Assembly (NCBI GenBank): GCA_964481445.1
Contig: CAYZTQ010000028.1
Coordinates: 1 to 22,394 of the forward strand
Direction of reading: 5' to 3'
DNA: 22,394 nucleotides
Source: UBA1038 sp964481445
GTDB taxonomy: Bacteria > Bacillota > Clostridia > Christensenellales > Aristaeellaceae
Shown here piece after piece: positions 15,924 through 20,907 of this stretch. The notes under the pieces were generated by a model that worked only from the letters and a program-made list of their open reading frames with translations, ran no database searches and was not told the origin of the DNA. Position 1 is the stretch's first letter, and each line of letters begins with the position of its first letter. The translations under genes were made by a program, and so were the position numbers.

Positions 15924-15948
15924 GGCAATGCTCCTTTTGTTGTCAAAC

Positions 15949-15978
15949 GGGCCGGGGCGCTTGGTTCGGCCCCGGCCC
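15949..15978 (-). other. Intercistronic GC hairpin between the permease and kinase genes
   Basis: GGGCCGGGGC (15949-15958) and GCCCCGGCCC (15969-15978) make a perfect 10-bp all-G/C stem. On the minus strand it is followed by GTTTGAC and then the kinase ribosome binding site. With no U tract, mRNA stabilisation, processing or partial attenuation is more likely than full termination. Confidence 0.55.
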
Positions 15979-16002
15979 CTTCGTGTTCGGGGGTCATCTG
16001 GC

Positions 16003-17522
16003 TCAGGCAAGCAGAGAGATCAGGATGACGTTGACCATGCCCGCGATGCCCAGCAGCAGGGTGCCGAGGGTCTGCGTGCGGTAACNNNNNNNNNNNNNNN
16101 NNNNNNNNNNNNNNNNNNNNNNNNNNNNNNNNNNNNNNNNNNNNNNNNNNNNNNNNNNNNNNNNNNNNNNNNNNNNNNNNNNNNNTTGACCATGCCCGCG
16201 ATGCCCAGCAGCAGGGTGCCGAGGGTCTGCGTGCGGTAACCGTCCTTGACTTCCATGTCGCTGAAGTTGGTTACAACCCAGAAATAGCTGTCGTTGGCGT
16301 GCGATACGGTCATCGCGCCGGAGCCGATGGCCACGACGGTCAGCGCCAGCTGCAGCGGGGTCGTGAAGCCGATGGTCGCCATCAGCGGGGCCAGAATGCC
16401 CGCGGTGGTGGTGATGGCCACGGTGGAGCTGCCCTGCGCGGTCTTCAGGATAGCCGCCAGCAGGAAGGGGAAGAAGTAGCCCATCGTGGAGAGGGCGCCC
16501 GAGTTCTGAGAGATGAAGTTCACCATGTCGGTGCTGGCGATCACCTTGCCCAGCACGCCGCCCGCCGCCGTCACAAACAGGATGGGGCCGGTCACGCGCA
16601 GCGTCTCATCGGTAATGGCGTAGAAATCCTTCAGCTTGCCGGCGGAGGCGAGCACCACAACGCCCAGCAGCACGCCGACGGCCAGCGCCATGATGGGCGT
16701 ACCCAGGAAGGTGACGACCGGCACATCCAGCTTCGCCATGGAGAAGGCGGAGTTGAGGGCCATCAGCAGGATAGGCACAATGATCGGGGCAAAGGACATG
16801 AAGGCGCCGGGCAGCTTGCCGTAGCTGGCTACCAGCTCTTCATAGCTCTGAACGACCTTGCCGTCGCCGCTGCCCGCTTCGTCACGGGATTTGACTTTCT
16901 TTCCAATCAGCTTGGCAAACACATAGCTGACGATCAGGGGCAGAATGGAGCAGGCCGCGCCGATCAGCATGACCAGCAGCAGGTTGACGGGCTGGCCGAG
17001 GCCTTCCGCCAGCGTGTTGGCCGCGGCGATGGGGCCGGGCGTCGGGGGGATAAAGCAGTGGGAGACGTACAGGCCCATGGACAGCGCCACGGCCGCCGCC
17101 ACGGAGGAGGTGCCAGTGCGCTTGACCAGCGCCTTGCGGATGGGGTTCAGGATGACAAAGCCGCTGTCGCAGAAGACGGGGATGGAGACGATCCAGCCCA
17201 TCAGCATCATCGCCAGCTCCGGCCGTTTCTTGCCGACGATCCTGACCACGGTGTCGGCCATTTTAAGCGCGGCGCCGGTCTTTTCCAGCAGGCTGCCCAC
17301 CAGCGCGCCGAGGATGATGACGATGCCGATGCTGGTGAAGGTGCCCGAGAAGCCCTGGCCGATGATGCCGGGGATTTTTACCAGCTCGATGCCGGCCACG
17401 ATGGCCAGAAGCAGCGATACCAGCATCAGGCTGATGAAGGCGTGCACCTTGAACTTGGAGATCAGCACGATCATGAGAACGACTGCGATCACAAACGCAA
17501 TCAAGAGAGGAACCCCTGTCAT
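16003..17522 (-). CDS. GntP-family gluconate/glycerate:H+ symporter (interrupted by an assembly gap)
   Basis: This inner-membrane symporter of the GntP family has about 12-14 hydrophobic segments. Signature stretches are SIPVFCDSGFVILNP and HCFIPPTPGPIAAA near the middle, SSTVAITTTAGILAP in the C-terminal half, and SHANDSYFWVV close to the end. AGGAGG precedes the ATG at 17522. As printed, 100 Ns plus a duplicated 55-bp flank shift the frame near the C-terminus, and the frame runs to a spurious end. If the two 55-bp copies are merged (removing 155 bases), the frame continues as GIAGMVNVILISLLA and stops at 16003-16005. That gives 454 residues, normal for the family. The substrate is probably glycerate, judging from the kinase downstream. 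Confidence 0.88.
16031..16085. repeat. 55-bp direct copy left of the gap
   Basis: Identical over all 55 bases to 16186-16240, and it ends exactly at the first N. It is most simply explained as the overlapping end of one contig and not as a biological repeat. Confidence 0.9.
16086..16185. other. Scaffold gap of 100 Ns (probably false)
   Basis: Exactly 100 Ns, the conventional placeholder for a gap of unknown size. Identical 55-bp sequences abut both sides, and joining them restores the permease reading frame, so no real sequence is likely to be missing. Confidence 0.95.
16186..16240. repeat. 55-bp direct copy right of the gap
   Basis: Begins at the first base after the Ns and is identical to 16031-16085. 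In this copy the permease frame is intact (reading TLLLGIAGMV on the minus strand). Confidence 0.9.
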
Positions 17523-17541
17523 AACAAAACCTCCTATACGC

Positions 17542-17570
17542 TGAACAGACTGTATCTTCCTGTCTGTTCA
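17542..17570. promoter_or_regulatory. Inverted repeat TGAACAGAC-N11-GTCTGTTCA upstream of the GntP gene
   Basis: The two 9-bp arms match perfectly and their centres are 20 bp apart, two helical turns, as expected for a dimeric repressor. The repeat lies between the -10 box and the start codon of the minus-strand permease gene, just ahead of AGGAGG. In RNA it could also form a 9-bp stem with an 11-base loop. Confidence 0.55.
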
Positions 17571-17582
17571 ATTGTTTTCTGT

Positions 17583-17588
17583 ATTATA
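17583..17588 (-). promoter_or_regulatory. -10 box for the GntP-glycerate kinase operon
   Basis: A perfect TATAAT on the minus strand, about 60 bases upstream of the start codon, in an AT-rich stretch. No good -35 box is visible at 16-18 bases, so activator help is possible. The inverted repeat lies immediately downstream. Confidence 0.5.
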
Positions 17589-17670
17589 CATAAATACCTT
17601 GAAATACGCTATCCCTTTTGTTTTAAAAGTTCAGGGAAAAGGCCGGACGCGCGCAGCTTCTTCTTTGCCG

Positions 17671-17708
17671 GAATAAAGAAGGCGCCCTCGATAACAGGGG
17701 GCGCCTTC
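17671..17708 (-). terminator. Intrinsic terminator of the secreted-protein gene
   Basis: On the minus strand a 10-bp stem, GAAGGCGCCC (plus 17678-17687) with GGGCGCCTTC (17699-17708), is followed by TTTATTC, 20 bases after the stop codon. Confidence 0.8.
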
Positions 17709-17728
17709 GCGGAAGGAAGGGGGTTGAT

Positions 17729-18547
17729 TTACTTCTTTTCCAGATTGAGCACCGGTTTGTCGGTCAGCACGCTCACCCACTCGGCCTGCTTGGTCAATAC
17801 CAGCACGGCGGTGGCGAAGCCGTTTTTGTATTCGCGCGGCAGCTTCTGCTTTTTCGCGCCCTTCTCAAGAAAACGCTCGCTGTCCTTGGAAATGTCGATG
17901 GGCAGGCCGCCGGGCCTGGGCTTTCCGTACTGGGCGGGGTAGTAGCTGTCTTCCCGGCCGGAAAGGCGGCCCAGCACCCGGTACTCCTTCACGCCGAAGA
18001 TGTTGGTAAAGTAGCAGACGCCCTTTTTGCTGGTCTTGCGGTAGCCCTCCGGCAGCGTGGCGGCGTTGAGCGCGACGCCCTTGGGGCGGCCGAGATTCTT
18101 CTCGATCCCCCTGTGCGGAGCGGCGCCGATGATGTTCAGCTCGAACACCCGCTCGCCGTTCACCTCGCTGGAGCTGAGCTCGGCCTCATACATGCCCTTC
18201 TTTTTCTCCAGCCTGCCATACACCAGATAGATGACGGCGCCGGACTTGTCCAGATAGGCGTAGACCGTCGGCTCCACGCCGGGGATGCGCAGGGCGGTCA
18301 GGTATTTGTTGACATTGCCCTTGGCGGCTTTCAGAAACTCAAAGCCCTCGGGCGCGGTGACGGCGGCAGGCGCGGCTTCATCCGGCGCGGTCTCCTCAGC
18401 CGGTGCCATATCCTCCGCCGGGGTTTCTTCGGCGGCAGGCTCTGTCATCTCTTCCGCCGGGGCTGCCGATTCGGAAAAGACGGGCGCAAAGGGAATCAGG
18501 AGGCAGAGCGTCATCAGAAGTGCGAATAAACGAGTCATGGGTTTCAT
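17729..18547 (-). CDS. Secreted protein of unknown function with an acidic Ala/Glu/Pro linker
   Basis: This 272-residue protein starts with a clear Sec signal peptide: a basic N-terminus (MKPMTR), a hydrophobic core (about 7-22) and a likely cleavage near FSES-AAP. No lipobox cysteine is seen. Residues about 28-65 are an Ala/Glu/Pro-rich acidic linker with loosely repeated PAEE-type units. The remaining roughly 205 residues are mixed and lysine-rich, with possible beta structure (VYAYLDKSGAVIYLVYG) and several Tyr/Gly/Pro clusters. I recognise no domain. The ATG at 18547 has AGGGG in front; an in-frame ATG three codons later is possible. It is monocistronic, with its own promoter and terminator. 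Confidence 0.75.
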   Translation of the reverse strand: MKPMTRLFALLMTLCLLIPFAPVFSESAAPAEEMTEPAAEETPAEDMAPAEETAPDEAAPAAVTAPEGFEFLKAAKGNVNKYLTALRIPGVEPTVYAYLDKSGAVIYLVYGRLEKKKGMYEAELSSSEVNGERVFELNIIGAAPHRGIEKNLGRPKGVALNAATLPEGYRKTSKKGVCYFTNIFGVKEYRVLGRLSGREDSYYPAQYGKPRPGGLPIDISKDSERFLEKGAKKQKLPREYKNGFATAVLVLTKQAEWVSVLTDKPVLNLEKK

Positions 18548-18603
18548 TGAATCATCCCCTTTTTCATTCTTCTGTCAGCTGTGCGAACTTTCTTGATAAT
18601 ACT

Positions 18604-18633
18604 ATCATAACACAGACAGCCCCTTACAGACAA
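18604..18633 (-). promoter_or_regulatory. Promoter of the secreted-protein gene
   Basis: On the minus strand, TTGTCT (plus 18628-18633) and TATGAT (plus 18604-18609) are 18 bases apart. The -10 box is extended by an upstream TGT, a TGn motif. Confidence 0.6.
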
Positions 18634-18635
18634 AG

Positions 18636-18645
18636 CAAATGTAAC
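18636..18645 (+). repeat. Promoter-region decamer CAAATGTAAC, copy 2
   Basis: Identical to 11910-11919. It lies two bases upstream of the -35 box of the minus-strand secreted-protein promoter, but in the opposite orientation relative to that promoter compared with copy 1 and the kinase promoter. Confidence 0.3.
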
Positions 18646-18712
18646 AATTCCGATATACGCGTTTCGGAGAAAGATGAATCCGATAGCAACCGCTAAAGCT
18701 TGTGGTATGGGG

Positions 18713-18740
18713 TTTACAAACGCACAGGATGTGGTATAGT
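18713..18740 (+). promoter_or_regulatory. Promoter of the NrdD-like/glutaredoxin pair
   Basis: TTTACA (18713-18718) and TATAGT (18735-18740) have a 16-base spacer, and TGG directly before the -10 box makes it an extended -10. The start codon is about 35 bases downstream of the -10 box. Confidence 0.7.
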
Positions 18741-18773
18741 AGACGTGATCCCTTGATGGATGGAGGAAAGAAT

Positions 18774-19040
18774 ATGGCCTGTGAGTTTCGTGTTGTCGGC
18801 GGCAGCCTGCCGCAGGAAGAGCTGAATAACTACGCGCTTCGCGCCAGAGAGCAGTATGGCCGCGAGCCCAAAAGTATCACCATCCGCGTGGACGGCGATT
18901 TTGTCGACCTTGATTATGAGTTTGTGCCCCAGCCCTTTGAGCGCATCCGCCGCATCACGGGCTATCTGGTAGGCACGCTCGACCGCTTCAACAACGCCAA
19001 GCGCGCTGAGGAGCATGACCGCGTAAAGCATTCTGCCTGA
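18774..19040 (+). CDS. Stand-alone glycyl-radical domain protein related to the C-terminus of anaerobic ribonucleotide reductase (NrdD)
   Basis: The second half of this 88-residue protein reads like the extreme C-terminus of class III ribonucleotide reductase. RRITGYLVG (59-67) carries the RxxGYL glycyl-radical motif with G63 at the radical position, followed by DRFNNAKRAEE and DRVKH. The N-terminal half (1-55) has no CxxC pairs, so the zinc site that precedes the radical loop in full NrdD is absent, as is the roughly 600-residue catalytic barrel. Similar small proteins are annotated in Clostridia simply as anaerobic ribonucleoside-triphosphate reductase (from memory). It cannot reduce ribonucleotides alone. 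The ATG at 18774 has GGAGGAAAG upstream; the frame is open to 18702 but overlaps the promoter. A glutaredoxin gene follows after 18 bases. Function unknown. Confidence 0.8.
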   Translation: MACEFRVVGGSLPQEELNNYALRAREQYGREPKSITIRVDGDFVDLDYEFVPQPFERIRRITGYLVGTLDRFNNAKRAEEHDRVKHSA

Positions 19041-19058
19041 AAGACGGAGGGATACCGT

Positions 19059-19334
19059 ATGAAGAGCGTTAAGCTGTTCCATTTTGAAGCCTGCCCCTAT
19101 TGCCGCGACGCCAAAAAGTGGATGCGCGAGCTGATGGACGAATACCCGGAGCTGGCGAAGGTGAAGGTCGAGATGATCGACGAGAAGCTTGAGCCCGAAA
19201 AGGTGGATGCCTTCATCAAAGCCGGTCATTCCTATTATTATGTGCCCACCTTCTACGTGGACGATGTCAAGGCGCATGAAGGCGCCGCCAGCAAGGATAT
19301 TGTGGAGCGCGTGCTGCGCAGCGCGCTGGAATAA
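19059..19334 (+). CDS. Glutaredoxin-family protein
   Basis: This 91-residue thioredoxin-fold protein has the classic glutaredoxin active site CPYC (C12, C15) after the first strand (KLFHFEA), a cis-proline motif YVPTFYVDD (P63) and a final helix. It would perform thiol-disulfide exchange in the cytoplasm. An acidic insertion (DEKLEPEKVDAF, about 41-52) replaces the short loop of NrdH-type redoxins. It is 18 bases downstream of the NrdD-like gene, on the same transcript, and ends at a strong terminator. That suggests a dedicated two-gene redox unit. Confidence 0.9.
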   Translation: MKSVKLFHFEACPYCRDAKKWMRELMDEYPELAKVKVEMIDEKLEPEKVDAFIKAGHSYYYVPTFYVDDVKAHEGAASKDIVERVLRSALE

Positions 19335-19357
19335 CTTGATACATTCAATCCAAAGTG

Positions 19358-19387
19358 AAAAGCGGCTGCCTGCGGGCGGCCGCTTTT
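19358..19387. terminator. Bidirectional terminator between the glutaredoxin gene and pfkA
   Basis: AAAAGCGGC (19358-19366) pairs with GCCGCTTTT (19379-19387). The inner TGCC/GGCG adds four more pairs around a TGCG loop, giving about 13 bp in all. The A and T runs at the ends let it serve both convergent genes. Confidence 0.85.
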
Positions 19388-19414
19388 ATAACGCCGTGAA
19401 AGGGAACTGACGCT

Positions 19415-20476
19415 TTACAGCGCGTTGACCATGTTGAACATCCTGCGGTTGAAACTGGGCTTGATCTGCAGGGCGCTTTCGATATCCATGTGGAAGACCT
19501 TGCCGTTGTGCACGCCGACGACGCGGTTGCTCTCGCCGTGCTTGAGCAGGTTGACGGCGACAACGCCCGCCTCAAAGGCAAAGGCGGCGTCGCGGGCGCT
19601 GGGCTGGCTGCCGCGCTGGGTATAGCCGATTACGGTCGAGCGCACCTCGGTCTTTTTGACCTTATGCTCCACCACGCGGCTTAAGAAATAGGCATCCATC
19701 GGCGTACCGGGGAAGACCGGGCGCGAGCCGGAGGGATAGTCCTTCATAAACTCATACACATCAAAAGGAGCCATGGTCTTGTAGGCGCCTTCGGCGACGA
19801 TGATGGAGGCCCGCTGGTTGCCGCGGTCGACCAGCGCGTTCAGACGGTTGGCGATATCGTCCACCGACCAGTCCTTCATCTCGGGCACGATGCAGATCTC
19901 GCTGCCGGTGGAAAGGGCGGTGTTCAGCGCGATATCGCCGCAGTTGCGGCCCATCACTTCAATGACCGCGGCGCGGTCGTGCGAGCGGCTGGTCGCGCGG
20001 ATGGCGCGCACAGCGTCCACGCAGACGTTGACGGCCGTGTCAAAGCCGAGGGAAAGCTCGGTATAGCCAAGGTCGTTGTCGATGGTGCCCGGGATGCCGA
20101 TGGTCGGGATGCCGTTTCGTGCCAGCGCCTGCGCGCCCTGAAAAGAACCATCGCCGCCGATGACCACGATGCCCTCGACATCCAGATCGCGAAGCAGCTT
20201 CGCGCCCTTTTTCTGGTATTCCGGATCCCGGAACTCCAGGCACCGGGCCGTGCGCAGGTAGGTACCCGGCAGGTCGGCGATATCCAGCACCTGATCGAGC
20301 GTCAGGTGAACGATATCATCATCCAGACTTTGGGACTTGCCGATCAGGCCGTTAAAGCCGCGCTTGATGCCGATGAGGTTGAGCCCCATCAGGTTCGCCG
20401 CTCTGGCAACGCTCATCACGGCCGCGTTCATGCCCGGGCTGTCGCCGCCGCTGGTGAGGACTGCAATGTTTGGCAT
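19415..20476 (-). CDS. pfkA: ATP-dependent 6-phosphofructokinase
   Basis: This enzyme phosphorylates fructose-6-phosphate to fructose-1,6-bisphosphate. It has 353 residues, against about 320 for the common bacterial enzyme. LTSGGDSPGMNA lies at 7-18, the ATP-type motif GGDGS at 107-111 (PPi enzymes usually have GGDDS), the catalytic PGTIDNDL at 129-136 with D133, MGRNCGDIA at 175-183 and GYTQRGSQPSARD at 284-296. The extra length is mostly an insertion of about 25 residues around 235-262, between VAEG and the QRG motif. The frame is open upstream to 20551, but the ATG at 20476 has AGGGAAG in front and gives the canonical start. Monocistronic. Confidence 0.95.
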   Translation of the reverse strand: MPNIAVLTSGGDSPGMNAAVMSVARAANLMGLNLIGIKRGFNGLIGKSQSLDDDIVHLTLDQVLDIADLPGTYLRTARCLEFRDPEYQKKGAKLLRDLDVEGIVVIGGDGSFQGAQALARNGIPTIGIPGTIDNDLGYTELSLGFDTAVNVCVDAVRAIRATSRSHDRAAVIEVMGRNCGDIALNTALSTGSEICIVPEMKDWSVDDIANRLNALVDRGNQRASIIVAEGAYKTMAPFDVYEFMKDYPSGSRPVFPGTPMDAYFLSRVVEHKVKKTEVRSTVIGYTQRGSQPSARDAAFAFEAGVVAVNLLKHGESNRVVGVHNGKVFHMDIESALQIKPSFNRRMFNMVNAL

Positions 20477-20529
20477 ATTCTTCCCTGCCTTCCGATATGA
20501 TTTGGCGCTTGTTATTTCATCATCATAAA

Positions 20530-20561
20530 ATGCTGAAGAGGAAAAGTCCATGCCTCAGCAT
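20530..20561 (-). promoter_or_regulatory. Inverted repeat at the pfkA transcription start
   Basis: ATGCTGA (20530-20536) and TCAGCAT (20555-20561) are perfect 7-bp arms around an 18-base spacer. Transcription from the predicted promoter would begin at or next to 20560, so the repeat spans about +1 to +31 as an operator or a 5'-end stem-loop. Confidence 0.4.
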
Positions 20562-20566
20562 CTTAC

Positions 20567-20595
20567 AGTATAACACGCCTCAGATGCCCTGACAA
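20567..20595 (-). promoter_or_regulatory. Promoter of pfkA
   Basis: On the minus strand, TTGTCA (plus 20590-20595) and TATACT (plus 20567-20572) are 17 bases apart, with an extended TGT before the -10 box. It is one of the best sigma-A matches in the window. Confidence 0.8.
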
Positions 20596-20821
20596 TTGCT
20601 TTGCAAGGCGCATGGGCAAGGGGGTTGAGAAAGAAATCGCGTGCAGACTTTTCACCTCGGCGCGGGATCTGCGCCTGAAACATGCGCGCGAAAGGCCGCT
20701 TTCTCACCCGCTCGGGGCTGCGGGGAGCCCTTTCGCCTGCCTGAAAAGCGCGCGGAAAGCCGGTAAACGCAAGGCTTTGCCTTCTTTCTCGGCTTATTGA
20801 GACAGCTTTCGAATATTCTTC
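20596..20821. other. Non-coding, stem-rich interval between the pfkA and EF-G-like promoters
   Basis: About 225 bases with no supportable gene. GAGAAAGAA (20627-20635) is perfectly complementary to TTCTTTCTC (20782-20790). Inside this, GCGAAAGG (20688-20695) pairs with CCTTTCGC (20729-20736), GTGCAGA (20641-20647) with TCTGCGC (20668-20674), and several shorter stems exist. A structured RNA is possible, but I find no convincing promoter of its own. Confidence 0.3.
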
Positions 20822-20850
20822 TTGTTCGCGGTGGTGTATTGTGGTAAAAT
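20822..20850 (+). promoter_or_regulatory. Promoter of the EF-G-like gene
   Basis: TTGTTC (20822-20827) and TAAAAT (20845-20850) have a 17-base spacer, with TGG before the -10 box (extended -10). It lies 57 bases upstream of the start codon. Confidence 0.75.
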
Positions 20851-20907
20851 AATCTCCGTTATGTAAGCATTCGCTTCTTTGCAATATCTTTCGAGGGGGA
20901 ATCTATC

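Noticed and set aside
16020..16085. C-terminal end of the GntP protein as literally printed after the Ns
   Set aside because: It is the left contig copy read in the wrong frame; the true end appears when the duplicated 55 bp are merged.
16031..16240. The 55-bp pair as a transposon target duplication or recombination repeat
   Set aside because: The copies abut an exact 100-N placeholder and merging them restores a normal gene; no mobile-element genes are present.
16299..17942. A 547-codon plus-strand frame opposite the GntP gene
   Set aside because: The translation is almost entirely charged Gly/His/Gln/Asp-rich text mirroring hydrophobic codons of the permease, which is a typical shadow.
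20555..20884. A 109-codon minus-strand frame in the pfkA/EF-G intergenic region
   Set aside because: It covers both promoters, lacks a good ribosome binding site, and its Arg/Ser-rich translation resembles no protein I know.
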